DNA of 64,000 bases. Origin: Oxytricha trifallax (lineage: Eukaryota > Ciliophora > Spirotrichea > Sporadotrichida > Oxytrichidae). Made by a program: the position numbers and the translations under genes. The notes beneath the pieces were generated by a model that was not told the origin of the DNA, did not search any database, and saw only the letters and a program-made list of their open reading frames with translations. Location of the stretch: assembly GCA_000711775.1 (NCBI GenBank), contig ARYC01001253.1, positions 38,096-102,095 on the forward strand, written 5' to 3'. This document shows positions 1 through 11,623 of this stretch, one piece after another. Position 1 is the first letter of the stretch. Each line of letters begins with the position of its first letter.

Positions 1-1156
1 TTTAATATTCTAAATAATAATTCTAGAGGTTAATATGCATAATTTATTGGAAAGTTCATGTAAATTTATAATTTTTATTTTTTACAAATAAATTATTTTA
101 AGGTAAAGCAATCATCCTACCATCGAAATACTAATAAAAATCAAATTATTTTTATTGTTTAAGAAATGATTTAAAATTATAATTCTAATTTTGAATAAAC
201 CAAAAATTAAATTAAATAATATAAATATAATATATAAAATTTGATTTAAATACTAATTTTAGTTGCAAGATGATTAGGAGGCTTCAAAGTACATATAAAA
301 TAATTTAATCAATAATTTAAATATAATAAATTTCTAATATATTAATTTGTATTTTATAATCTGATTTATATTTTGGCATCTCATTCCACTAAATGTTTCT
401 ATTTATAAACTTATAAAATTTAAATTTAAAAATCAATAATTCAATGAAGCTATAAAAAATTATGTGTTTATTGAATAAAATATTATAAGATTAAATTAAA
501 ATGTAATTGAAAATTGATCTATTTTATTCTAAAATTTCAAACGATATATTAAGGTATCTTATATTGATAATTTTACTTGTATAAAATAACATAGTTTGAT
601 ATTTCATATTTAATATTTTATTTCCTATTTAAATTAGCACTTATATTAACTACCCCACCTTCACTAATGTACTAATCTTAATAATTTTACTTATTTTTTT
701 ACGAAATTATTAAATCTCAGGGACTTAAATTATATAAATGATATGATATAATCTCAAATAAATAATTCAAGACGTTGAGCTTAAGAAAGTTATATTTAAT
801 CAAGGTATTTTTTAATGAGGGAAATATGGCGTGAAAGAAGGAATCTAATTGTTTTCTGTATGCAGTTGTGAGACTCAAAAGGAATAATTTTTAAACAAAA
901 AGTGTGAGAGTAATATAAAATTTATGGATTTCAGAAGTTTTGAAGGTATATATAATATTGATTAAAGTTTCAAGAGGTAATGTAATTTGAGCAAATATCA
1001 CAAAAAATACTAAATTTTATATAATATCAATTCAATTTTAATGCTTAGATTTTTCAATTTAAATGGAAATTTTGAAATTTGTGATATTAATATGAACTAT
1101 AAAATTTCTAATTAATTTGCCAATTATTTACAAATTCTTATTTTGGAATATACAAT
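1..1156. other. AT-rich non-coding germline DNA
   Basis: Very AT-rich with frequent stops, including TGA, in all frames. No conserved motif, long inverted repeat or intron-like structure seen. Ends at the AAT target duplication of TBE copy 1. Confidence 0.6.
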
Positions 1157-1299
1157 AAAAACCCCAAAACCACTTAATGAGGTTTATATGTGCATTGATT
1201 AGTAGGGTTTAGTTGGTGTCTTAATGGGGCTAGTAGAGAAACCGCAGGTTTATTGTGTATTTAATGAATATTTAATGATAATTAGTGTATTTAATTAAA

Positions 1300-2728
1300 A
1301 AGAATTTCATCTGCTTGTCTTTGTGATACCTCTTGAACCTAGCTCTGTGTAGTTCAGTTAGTATATCGTCTAATGATTATCTGGGATATGCTGGAGCTCT
1401 TACGATTATCATCTCAACTATATTCTTAATCCCATCGCAGACAACTTCTTGTTTAATATGTTTAGTTGCCAAACCTATTGATTGCTTTTCTTTTTTAGTT
1501 CTAAAGTATGACATACTTTCCATATTACACTCTAAGATAATAGCAGCTACCGCCCAAACATCCCACTTCACAGAGCCATTAGTCCACTTCTCTCTTATTG
1601 GGAAGTATCCTGATGTGCCTAGAACCTTTGCTAAAGTCACTATCTCATATCTTATCGCTCTGTTGAAATCAATGACTACTAATTTAAAAGGGCAGAGATT
1701 TAGGATAAAATTTTCTGGCTTAAAATTTCTATGAACATACCCTAGATCATGGAGCTCTTTCTCACCATTAGTCATTTCTGTGAGTGTCTCATTCAAATTA
1801 TCAGGATATCTATTATGGTAGAGATACTCTCTTAGAGGCATTTCAAACTTCTTGAGTTTCTATGCAATAAAACCATGGCCAAGGAATACCCCGTCGAGAT
1901 TAGCTAAGTTTTTGCATTATCTTTTCTAAGTCTCTCTCAGTACTATGTTTTAATTTGCAATCTCATTTTGATACTGCTCGTTCTTAATGAGATATTTTAA
2001 AAGGGTATACCTTGTAAGCAAATTCATCAGCAACTATAAGTTTTACCTTGTTAGGTACGTCAATATTCAAATAGTTGCTTATGTCAACTGCATTTAATGC
2101 AGGTATATACATTACTTTCTCATATAAGCATGCTATATACATACAATTTGCGGGTTGGTTCATTGATTCAAAGCGCCTCTGTCTCTTGAGCCTCTCCTAC
2201 TACTCTCTTTATGAGTCAAGAGAGTTATTTTTTTAGCTGGTACAAGCTTTAAAGTTTCCTCATCTTTAATTAAGAATTCGCTTAAGTGATAGTTTTGCAT
2301 ATACCTCTTTACTTGGGCTGAGTGAGTATAAGATTTAATGCATGTTGTGCACTAATACCTACCATCTACTTTATCATGCTTAAAGTTGATCTTAGCTCTG
2401 CCAGAGTGTTTCTCTTTAGTGTTCCTCTTCAAGCTAGACTCAGTTGAGAAGAAGTTTTAGAGTCTTCATATTAAAATCTTTTAATTTTTTCTATTGATTG
2501 TTGTTCCTTATCTTCCTCAACCAATTCAACTTATTTTTAAACTCCTATCTCTGCACTCTATATCTTGATTTAAACTTAAATTTTAAAGACCTCTGTTTCA
2601 AACTCTAGAGATCTAAGCTCAATCTTCCTTTCAATATAGATTTCTTCTGGTTTCTTGGAGGAACCAAAGCTGAGCTATGATTATCCTGCTCCAAGAGAAA
2701 CTGCCTTACAATTTAAGTTAGTCGCAAT
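1300..2728 (-). pseudogene. TBE zinc-finger/protein-kinase gene (57-kDa type), decayed copy
   Basis: This is the third TBE gene, a C2H2 zinc-finger plus protein-kinase-like protein. The C-terminal kinase part is the clearest: MPLREYLYHNRYPDN, then the catalytic-loop region, then VVIDFNRAI, then WDVWAVAA. The catalytic loop reads YVHRNFKPEN, so the proton-acceptor Asp of HRD is replaced by Asn, and the metal-binding motif is DFN rather than DFG. Against copy 2, the start ATG has become ATT (2726-2728). The stop TGA after the final lysine-rich stretch is also lost, so the frame runs on into the terminal repeat. Frameshifts occur upstream of about 1845. The gene reads outward towards the left terminal repeat. 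It is almost certainly non-functional. Assignment to the TBE family is secure from its position and from similarity to copy 2. Confidence 0.85.
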
Positions 2729-3283
2729 TTATATTTGAATTTAAATTTCTATAATAAAGCTCTAATAACATTTCTAGTTATAGTTACTGTGCACTGCAGC
2801 AATAATGGTTGATTTTGAATTGTTAGAGATCATATATATATACTTAATTTATTGCTATAATTTTTCTAATTTCATGCTTAATATTTTTAATTTTAGTACC
2901 AACTTAGATAAAATTCAGGTTGGTACTGGTACCAATTAGGTTTTGAACCATTTTGGAACTTTTCCATTAAAACTTCATTAGTTTAAAACTAGGTATTAAT
3001 TAAGTACTGGTAGTGTTAAATTGGTACCAATTAAAATTAAACGGATTTAGTACCAGTACTTATTTAATTAAAAAAAATTTAATACTAATTTAATGGAACT
3101 AAATTGATAAAAATGGATATCAATCTCTGCAATTTGTTACAGCTTCTGCAAAATTTCTCCACGTATCTTTGAAGGGTTGACCTCCTATAAGATCCCCATA
3201 TTTAATATTAAGATTTTAAACAATAGGATCCAGAAGACTATAAATTATAATTTAAGAATTCATTAATAGGAAGAGGAACAAAG

Positions 3284-4072
3284 ATGGAATCACTCAATGA
3301 TCAAATGAAAAGAGTCGAGGCTCAAGAAATGATATCAAGATTCAGAAGTAAGGAAGATCTCTATCGATACCTAACTTTACATGGTAAGATAACTTGATGA
3401 CTATTAACATATTATACAGTTGGTTTATTCCTTCCAACGATGGAAGGTACCAAAATTTCATTCTTAAAAAGCAATACTTTGTGAAGAGAAGAAAGCTTTT
3501 AAAAATAAAGAGATTAAACTAATAGAAATTCCCAACTACCCTGAGATTTCAGTAGCTAATCTTTATGAGGATGCCATTAAAGATGAGGAAGTGGTAGTTT
3601 ACCTTCCTACCAAGAAACAACTCTCTAATAAACTACCAGAGAGGAACTTTTCTTTGATGTTCTTGGTACAATAAAAGAGGATTATTTAAGAGAAATAATT
3701 GAAGAAGCTCATAAGAAACGATATTCTATCTCTCCTGAAGACTAGAAGAAGCAAGGCATTCTAATAAGCTCAGGTTGGCTAGAGGAACTTAAGAAGTATC
3801 CTCATCTTTCAAGTAAGCTTTGACAGATAGCTTTGTAGGAAAATCTGACACTGGTATATATCTTATGAAAGAGCATGCTAAGGTTCATAGAGATAGAAAA
3901 CAGCAGACAGTTCATTAAGTTAGCAAGAGACTTTATATAGATGTTTAAAAGCCAAGATATGAACATAGATGCAGGAGATGGTAGTAAGATAAGAAACTTA
4001 GGGCCTGTCAAGCCTTAAAAAGAAGAAAAGAAATAGAAGCCTAATCCTTTTAAGGGTCCATTTAATATGTGA
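3284..4072 (+). pseudogene. TBE 22-kDa accessory protein gene, frameshifted
   Basis: Starts at an ATG giving MESLNDQMKRVEAQEM and ends at a TGA after an ..FNM-like end. Two short introns are inferred by comparing copies: 3385-3419 (GTAAGA to ACAG), which joins ..LTLH to VGLFLPTMEG, and about 3811-3839 (GTAAGC to TGTAG), which precedes KSDTGIYLMKEHAKV. Relative to copy 3 one base is missing near 3650, turning NFFFGVLG into another frame, so this copy is broken. The protein has no recognisable domain and is rich in Lys/Glu. It is convergent with the transposase (10 bp between the stops). Its role in TBE biology is not established. TAA/TAG must be read as Gln. Confidence 0.85.
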
Positions 4073-4082
4073 ATTATTTCAT

Positions 4083-5150
4083 TCATTTAAGTATAATACT
4101 TACTAATAAAAATTCATTCTTCCTTCTCTCTCTCGCACAAATTGATGTCTTATCTTTATTCACTCTCTTGCAACTACTTTGTATTAAGTCTACTGTATCG
4201 ATTGGCAAATCATGCATTAGATGATATAGCAAAAGCTTCTTATAGTAAGTCTTGATTTAACTCTAGTAAAATTCTATTCCGTTAAATTAAGGGCTATAAG
4301 GAACGTTGTATACAGGAGTTATGTTCAACTCTTCATAAGCTTTCTTAGACTCCTTGGTCTTATGAACTGATAATAAGTTGTCAACAAAAAAGATGATCTC
4401 TTGATCGTTGCATTTATCTCTTAGCTTTTGTAAGAGCTCTATATACTGCTTTCTCTAAATAGAGCAAGGATGAATGACATAAGCTTCTTGACTTTAATCT
4501 TCACTAATACCAGCTAAAATAGCTTGAGAGGCAACCTTTAAATTTTAGTCATATACTTCTATATTATCATACTTTTTATACCAGGACTTATTGATAAAAG
4601 TTTTGAATGTAAACACTGCTTCATCAGCGTATATGAACTTGATGTTATTAGTATTAGCTATTTGCATTTAATCATATATAAAGTTTAAATTATTACTATA
4701 AAATGGCACAGTAAAATCAATTACTCTCTTCACTCTGATGACAGTCTTGAAAGTAATGCCATTTCATCTATAAATATTAGCTATAGTCTAAGGAGAGATA
4801 CGCATGTCAGGAAATTTGCGATGAAACATTACAGCTCGTTAGTCAAGAAGAAAGTGAGCCCAATACTTTAATGTCTTAGAGTCACAGAGGTAGTCAATAT
4901 GGGTCTGAGTGAACTTTTATTTTCTTACTGGATGTTTTCAAGTACCAGAATTAAAATGCTAAACAGCTAACATGCAGTGATATCTAACAGTTGAGGCACA
5001 CTTGCGTAGGAGTCTTGATATGGCTGTATAATTCAGCACTGGTTTGATTTAGTCTATATTAAAACTTGTACCATACCTAAGCTTAAGCAGTAAATCTAAA
5101 TATTACTCATCATAAATAGACCCTAAATTTATCTAATTTTTATTTCTCAT
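4083..5150 (-). pseudogene. TBE transposase (42-kDa, DD34E), decayed
   Basis: IS630/Tc1/mariner-type DDE transposase that would cut and rejoin the TBE ends. Starts at ATG 5148-5150 (MRNKN) and ends ..FRLK at TGA 4083-4085. The catalytic triad is visible: first Asp in FIYADEAVFTF, second in FFVDNLLSVHKTKES, and Glu in YSPQFNGIEFYW, with 34 residues between the last two. Known TBE transposases take part in programmed genome rearrangement. The frame is interrupted by an in-frame TGA in the N-terminal third, at the same codon as in the other two copies here, and by a second TGA private to this copy (AGA TGA AAT where the others have AGA AGA AAT). TAA/TAG codons are numerous and read as Gln. Confidence 0.9.
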
Positions 5151-5189
5151 TTTGGAATTTGACCTAATTTCTCTACTAACCCCAATAAT

Positions 5190-6592
5190 ACTAAAATACA
5201 ATTGAATCGGGAAATTATGAAAATAAATACATAACGGTAAATCATTCAAACATAAAAAGCCAAGTATTTGAGTGGAATGTAAGTCAAATTTGTGAGCAAC
5301 TAAACAGGATTCTAGCCATCTGATTAGTGTGTTTAACTGTTTAATCGTTAATTATAATAATTATTTTAATATTAAAATTTTGATTAATTTAATAAATTCC
5401 ACTAAGCAGATAAGCACACTAAACAGGCTTACATTAATCTGTGTATCTGCTCAAAGAGATAAAATGAGCAACTAAACACACAAAACAGATCTTCTAAATG
5501 TGTGCATACTGTGTAATATTTAGAATGATGTAAGCAATTAAATAGACTAAACAGATCAAGTATTTGCGTGTATTAGTTTAATTTAATTTAAATAGATTAG
5601 TAATTACTCTTAATTCTAATGACATTGATGATTCATTTGACTATTTCTCCATTTGCTCCTGGTTATCTTTCTCTTCATTGCTAACATCAGAGTGCGCCTG
5701 TGTATCATCTGCCTTGCTACTTTCCTTATATCTCTTGTACAGATGTCTAGCTTAATCCACTCCAGTGAATAAGAACGGTTCATCTCATCTATACGATTGC
5801 ATTTCTAGTTTACAGATTGTGATCCGCTCCATGAATACGTCTTAGTCCTTTACCCTTCTGATCGTAGGGCAATTGGTGGGCCGTGAACTCAATTGAAGTG
5901 TTCTTGAATGTTATCTATTTCTCTCCGAGCTTTACACCGACTGTGTTACTCTGCTCTCCGCTCAACCAAGGTACATCTGATAATTTCATGCATCTTTCAA
6001 GATCAGTCCAATATTCCTGCTGCTTTGCTATGGCAAGCTGTAGAATGAGAAGAGTCGTGCATCTATAGTTCTTTGGCGGCATCCTTTGAAAGTTATCGTA
6101 GTTTTATCAGCACCTGATGAAATTCAGATTATAGAGCAAGCCTCGTCCATTACCTTGAACATTTAATTTTTTAATTACTAATCTATTTAAATTAAATTAA
6201 ACTAATACACGCAAATACTTGATCTGTTTAGTCTATTTAATTGCTTACATCATTCTAAATATTACACAGTATGCACACATTTAGAAGATCTGTTTTGTGT
6301 GTTTAGTTGCTCATTTTATCTCTTTGAGCAGATACACAGATTAATGTAAGCCTGTTTAGTGTGCTTATCTGCTTAGTGGAATTTATTAAATTAATCAAAA
6401 TTTTAATATTAAAATAATTATTATAATTAACGATTAAACAGTTAAACACACTAATCAGATGGCTAGAATCCTGTTTAGTTGCTCACAAATTTGACTTACA
6501 TTCCACTCAAATACTTGGCTTTTTATGTTTGAATGATTTACCGTTATGTATTTATTTTCATAATTTCCCGATTCAATTGTAGCTTAGTAATA
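5190..6592. mobile_element. Nested foldback element with 409-bp inverted arms
   Basis: Two nearly perfect inverted arms, 5198-5606 and 6172-6580, surround a 565-bp centre of higher GC content. The insertion interrupts the right terminal region of TBE copy 1: the sequence CCCCAATA is separated from ACCCCAACTATAC, which are adjacent in TBE copy 3. It inserted after that TBE did. TACTA/TAGTA-like flanks are present but the exact duplication is unclear. The centre carries a minus-strand coding frame, listed separately. Confidence 0.88.
5606..6082 (-). CDS. Unrecognised small protein carried by the nested foldback element
   Basis: From ATG (6080-6082) the frame gives MPPKNYRCTTLLILQLAIAK and stays open for 100 codons with three TAA/TAG codons read as Gln, ending at TGA 5780-5782. 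A second frame, one base off, then runs on with a typical acidic/Gln-rich coding tail (KADDTQAHSDVSNEE). One frameshift near 5783 would therefore join both into a protein of about 160 residues. Base composition is clearly more GC-rich than the arms. No domain recognised; there is no transposase motif. It may be a captured host gene fragment or an element-specific gene. The frameshift may be decay, a sequencing error or programmed. Confidence 0.55.
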
Positions 6593-6657
6593 GTACCCCA
6601 ACTATACACTAAAAATCAAAGCACATATAAATATCATTAAGGGGTCTTGGGGTTTTG

Positions 6658-7831
6658 AATTCAGGAAGTATTTTTAGTCTACTTCATTAAATTTTCTCAG
6701 TAATTTAATACTGAGAAGTTTTCCTTCTCAGTTTAGCTAAACCATTTTAATACAACGACAGGTATTTAATTGAAAAAAATTAAGTTTATAAGTCTAATAT
6801 CTCACTTCGCTTAATAATTACTTACTTAACATTAATAAACTCAAAACTTTATTTTAAATAAAAATTTGTATATTTAAGATTAGGAAAACTTTTATTTTTA
6901 ATTTAAATATGATTGAAGTTCTTATTTTCTAAAAATTTTCTCTAAATAAAGTAGTATCAATTGATTTATAAAAAAATTTAGGATAAATTCTTTTATTGTA
7001 ACTTTTAATCATTATTAAGATCAACTTGAGAAATTTTATTTTGTAAAAATTTAACTCAATTTTTACTGATTTTTGTATTTTTTAATTAAAAAGAATATTT
7101 AATTTATAAATGAAGCAATTTTTTTCATTATAATATCTAGATAGTTACTTAAATAATCAATATTTGAGGAAAGGGGAAACTTCCTGAATTATAAAGTTAT
7201 AAAGATTTTTTTCTCAATTTTTATTTTAAACAATATATTAATATTAGACATCTTGAATTAAATTTAGTCCAAACAATTAATACTTTTATATAAAAATGAT
7301 TTATAAATTTTAATCATTTATTTTTTTCTATCTCCAATAATGTTTATTCTTAATTATATTATTCTATTTTTACATAATTTTATCTAAATTTCTCTTTATT
7401 AATTCAAATTTTTAATACTAAATTAAACAACAATGAAAACTCTATTATTTTAAACACTTTTATGCTAAGTATTAAATCCTTAAATATGTTTTTAAAAAGA
7501 ATTTAAAGTTATATTTTATCAAATTAGTTTTTTAATTACAATCACTGACATCAAATAAAAAAATTAGAAAATTTGGATTAAATATAATTTAAAATTTTCA
7601 ACCAAACATATTTTATTTACCAAAATTATAATGGATATTTAGTATTTTTTATTAATTTATTTTGAAGATAATGAATTCGTTTTAATCATAAAATTAAAAA
7701 ATAAGATCATTTTTTTATTAGAACTACCAAAATTACAATTTTATAAATTAGATATAAATCTTATTTATGGAATTAAAGGTTTATATTGTTATGGCTCATT
7801 ATATAATTAAATAATAATTATTTATAAAAGT
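6658..7831. other. AT-rich non-coding DNA
   Basis: Follows the right AAT duplication of TBE copy 1. Poly-A/T-rich with no coding frame or long inverted repeat that I can see. Confidence 0.6.
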
Positions 7832-8040
7832 ATGGCGTCTCTCATGATCTTTGCAGTTTCCAATTGAAGTGAAGGTCTTCTCACAAAATGCGCACTTAAA
7901 AGGTTTATCTCCAGTATGAACTCGCATGTGTACAAGCAAGTTACCTTTCTCTCAATTTATAAAAATCAAAGTGCACTTATGAAGATCCTACCCGAAATGT
8001 TTTGTTCTCTTGTGCATTTCTAGTCTGTTAGCTCACAATT
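7832..8040 (-). pseudogene. C2H2 zinc-finger gene fragment A
   Basis: Reading the minus strand gives one textbook C2H2 finger: EKGNLLVHMRVHTGDKPF, then KCAFCEKTF, then SIGNCKDHERRH, including the TGEKP-type linker (HTGDKPF). Upstream, the tail of a preceding finger is visible (MHKRTKH, then a Cys), separated by an in-frame TGA near 7955. Coding similarity stops abruptly after the last His. Such proteins bind DNA or RNA. The fragment has no start, no stop and AT-rich flanks, so it is either an isolated macronuclear-destined segment of a multi-segment gene or a relic. It closely matches fragment B at 38699. Confidence 0.7.
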
Positions 8041-8057
8041 AAAACTTAAGTATATTA

Positions 8058-9112
8058 TTGCTGGAATACATCAAAATTGGGAAAATAATTTTGTCTAAAT
8101 ATTAAATAAATGAAAAAAATGGCAGTTAAAGATTCCTAATTCAAAAATAAAAGATCTTGGGCTCATTCAATAGAGATTTCAAAAATAACTGGACTTTAAA
8201 ATTGGCGGTACTATGTCATCGCATTTCTGGAACAAGATTATTTGACTTTAATTGAATAATAAAATTTATAGAAATAAATAAACGGGGGGGGGGCATATGT
8301 GAACCAAAGCGACATTATCTGAACCAAAGATATTTTTTGATAGTTTAAATAAGTTTGCGCACTTGGTCAGGATCAAATTAGAGTCAGAAAACACGAAAAA
8401 ATTATTTTCAGATACGAAAGATTTCTCTGTAGAGTTGAAAACACATAAAACGTGTCTCAGTTTTATCATAAAATTAAATTAATTTTTATATTTTTTCATA
8501 TTTTTTTGTTCAATTTTTACTCTTCTAAACATATTACTTATTCAAAATCTTGTTGATAAGTTATCTTTCACAAGATATTGTAAGAAAAAAATCCTAATTA
8601 TTAATAAAACATGTTTTATTCAAGTAATTTACTTGTGAAAGATAACTTATCAACAAGATTTTGAATAAGTAATATAGTTTAGAAGAGTAAAAATTGAACA
8701 AAAAAATATGAAAAAATATAAAAATTAATTTAATTTTATGATAAAACTGAGACACGTTTTATGTGTTTTCAACTCTACAGAGAAATCTTTCGTATCTGAA
8801 AATAATTTTTTCGTGTTTTCTGACTCTAATTTGATCCTGACCAAGTGCGCAAACTTATTTAAACTATCAAAAAATATCTTTGGTTCAGATAATGTCGCTT
8901 TGGTTCAGATATGGCCCCCCCCCAAATAAACGAGTAATCTCGCTCTAGAGATGCCATAAAAAATACTGACTATAATAAAGTCTAGCTAGTTTTGAATTCT
9001 TTATCGAATGAGGCTAAGATCTTTCATATTTTACAAACTATAATTTTCAATATTTTGATTTATTTAATATTAAATTTTAATTAATTTCCCTATTTCGAAT
9101 GTATTCCTAGAA
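8058..9112. repeat. TA-flanked foldback element, interrupted by a palindrome
   Basis: Inverted arms 8058-8275 and about 8933-9112 begin TTGCTGGAATAC and end GTATTCCTAGAA, with a TA on each side, as in mariner-type MITEs. The internal motif GGGCTCATTCAATAGAG matches the other copies at 13029, 16461 and 27887. A separate palindromic element (8285-8923) sits in its centre with a 9-bp duplication. Confidence 0.8.
8285..8923. mobile_element. Palindromic element with G/C-tract ends
   Basis: A near-perfect palindrome of about 640 bp: arms run from a nine-base G tract at the left to a nine-base C tract at the right, meeting around 8600. It is flanked by a 9-bp direct duplication AAATAAACG (8276-8284 and 8924-8932), direct evidence of insertion into the surrounding foldback. 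The two similar short frames in its arms (8266-8469 minus and 8738-8929 plus) are mirror images, not genes. No transposase inside, so it must be mobilised in trans. Confidence 0.85.
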
Positions 9113-9485
9113 TAGTATTTTATGAGATAACATAAAATAAAATTAAAAATTTTTAAAGCTCTTGCGAACGATTTTTAGCAGTTCTTAAAATTAAAATATA
9201 AATTAAGTTATCAATTTTGCAAGTAAATCTGCACTCACTTTCTTCATCTATGAACTTTTTATATATTTATTTTTCGCACTTACGTGGGAATTAGTCCCTG
9301 CTATTTTGAAGATATGTGATTTCTTTCTCGTTTATAACTTTAAAATATTTTAATTTACCTGAATTCCTCGAAAGAATTTTATTTTATAAAATAGTACTAA
9401 CATTAAATTAATATTTAATAGATTATTATTTTTGCTTACCTGTATTACTAAATTTTAGCCTGAATTAAAATTTGATTCTATTTTA
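9113..9485. other. AT-rich non-coding DNA between two foldback elements
   Basis: No coding frame or repeat structure recognised. Confidence 0.5.
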
Positions 9486-9858
9486 TTGTAGGAATACATT
9501 TGAAATAGTAAAATTAAATTAAGAATTATCAAAAATATTAGAAGTTAAGATTTTCCTAATTTTAATTATAGATTTTTACATTTATAATTCTTAAAATTAG
9601 CTTACTTTATTGACTGTACTTCATAGAAGGAATTGATTAAAGATTCAATGGTATATCATAATTTATTCAAATTATATTCATTTTACATAAATTTGAGCAA
9701 TGCTCTTCATATATGGGATTAAATAATTATTCCAGCTTTTTAATAATCTATAGAAACCCAATTATTAATCATCAGATTTCAATAACTTAAACTTGCACTA
9801 ATTTAATTTAATATAATTTATGTTTTAATTAAATTGTTAATTTCAAATGTATCCTACT
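9486..9858. repeat. Degenerate TA-flanked foldback element
   Basis: Left end TTGTAGGAATACATTTGAAA and right end TTTCAAATGTATCCTACTA are inverted and flanked by TA. The interior has diverged from the other copies of the family. Confidence 0.55.
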
Positions 9859-11361
9859 ATAAAATTTAGTATTTAACTTTATAATGCTTTAAATAGTCAG
9901 AGCAACTGAAGTCTGGGAGACTGAACTTTTAAAATATTAATCAAATATAAAAAATTGAGAAAAATAAAGTTAAAATCATAAATATATATATATATTTATC
10001 AACATAATAATGAAATTTTACTAATTATTTTTATCTAAGCATTCCCAGTTGTAAAATAAATCATTTCTTGGATTATAATTGCTAATTTAGACTTTAAATT
10101 TAATATAAATGCTTGAGAAATATCAAAAATTTTATATTTTCTTGTTATTTTTTAATTTTAAAATGCTAAAGTAATAAAGTTAGCCATATCAGATTGAAAA
10201 TTTTTTCTGTCAAAGTATAGAAATTATCTATAATATTTAATATTTTGTTAAAATCTAAATAAATAAATAAATAAATTCCAGACAAGTAGGATTTAGCACA
10301 ATCAACAAATTTTTGAATAATTTCTCGTTTTAAATTAGCGAGTCAATCTAAGTGCATTTCTGTATCGAATTAAGTTTAATTTTTATAAATTATCACCAAA
10401 AAAATTTAAAATTAAACCTTTAAAATATTATAAGACAAGTATTATTTTATTTGATTAGTTTCTTAGTTACTACTGTGTGTAGTTTCTTATAGTCTATTAT
10501 TTGAAAATAAAATGAAGAATAATTTAAAAAAGATTATTAATATCAAAACTTTAAATAAAAATAATTTAAGTATTTATATTTAAATATTTAATTAATTTTA
10601 ACTTACAGATCTCGCCTTGCCAAAAAATAAAAAATTAAGTGAATAAATTATTAAAATTAAATTTTTAATTATTATTTAGATTTACAAGATATTAAATAAA
10701 TTTATAAATTATTGACAAAGACTATATTTAATTATTTGTTTGAATCACATGGCATAGAAAATTCCCATGCACAAATTTAAATTAAAATTATGTGTTTTTC
10801 AAACTGAATTTATAAAAAAAATCATTTATTATCAATTAAATTGTATTTATTTTAAGAAATATTTAAGAAATTTTTTATCATTTGAACAATTTATATTGTT
10901 TTAATTGATTGAACTATTAATCAAGATTATAAATTGAAAGTCAATTATAACTCCTTATAAAAAATGTTTAATTCTTAGTACTTATTGAAAATTTGTTAAG
11001 TACTAAAGATATTTTTTAAGAATTTAGAATGTAATATGCTTTATTTTTAAAAAATAGATTGTAACTGAATTATAGAATCGAAGAGTTTAAAATTTATTAT
11101 TATTTTAATTAAATTATATTAATATAAATATTTTCTTAAATATTAATTATATTATGCTATTTCACAAATATTGGAGTATGATTTATTTGCCAATTACATT
11201 TCATTGTCATATTTATTTTAATATCAATGAAATAAAATTAATAATAATTTTAAAAACAAAAAATAAATTGTGATGAGATAGAAATTTTATTGATTTAAGT
11301 ATTTGTGAGAAAAATATTTATTTTTTGAATAGATAGGGAGAATATGAACTTTATTATTGTA
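9859..11361. other. AT-rich non-coding DNA
   Basis: Contains simple TA and AAAT repeats near 9980 and 10255. No coding frame recognised. Confidence 0.55.
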
Positions 11362-11623
11362 AAACCCCGTTTGTCAATTAAGAATGAAGATTGGGAATTA
11401 AGAATAATAAAATTAAAATTAAATTATAATTGGCTAAAATTAATTATAATTAGGTTAAAAACAAATATACGCACCCTGATTGGTTTATTTTATAGAGACA
11501 ATTATTCGAGCCAATGGTTTTAATAATTAGCCAAAACTTAAATAATTTACGCCAATAATAATATATTCTTAATTTTATTATTCTAATTCTCCAATCTTCA
11601 TTCTTAATTGACTAACGGGGTTT
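11362..11623. repeat. 262-bp MITE with CCCCGTT-type ends, copy 1
   Basis: Terminal inverted repeats AAACCCCGTTTGTCAATTAA and its inverted partner (GACTAACGGGGTTT) lie between TA dinucleotides at 11360-11361 and 11624-11625. The interior has a conserved CACCCTGATTGGTTTATTTT block shared with the copy at 24640. Non-autonomous. The AAAACCCC-like end resembles the TBE ends but the rest does not. Confidence 0.8.

Larger units (their letters stand above)
1157..6657. mobile_element. TBE transposon, copy 1 (full set of genes, with nested insertion)
   Basis: A telomere-bearing element, the Tc1/mariner-type germline transposon family of Oxytricha. The left end is a slightly mutated CAAAACCCCAAAACCCC followed by TTAATGAGG; the right end is its inverted counterpart. 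Both ends are flanked by AAT, fitting the 3-bp ANT target duplication known for TBEs. From left to right it holds the zinc-finger/kinase gene (minus), the 22-kDa gene (plus) and the transposase (minus). A 1.4-kb foldback element (about 5190-6592) is inserted between the transposase start and the right terminal repeat, so the original element was about 4.1 kb. All three genes carry disabling changes, so this is an old copy. Confidence 0.93.

Noticed and set aside
1157..1173. CCCCAAAA repeats as a real telomere or chromosome end
   Set aside because: They sit at both ends of each TBE in inverted orientation next to ANT duplications, with DNA continuing beyond, so they are transposon ends.
8266..8929. 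Two near-identical short ORFs (MIKLRHVLCVF..) as a duplicated gene
   Set aside because: They are the two arms of a palindrome, lack coding constraints and run into G/C tracts.
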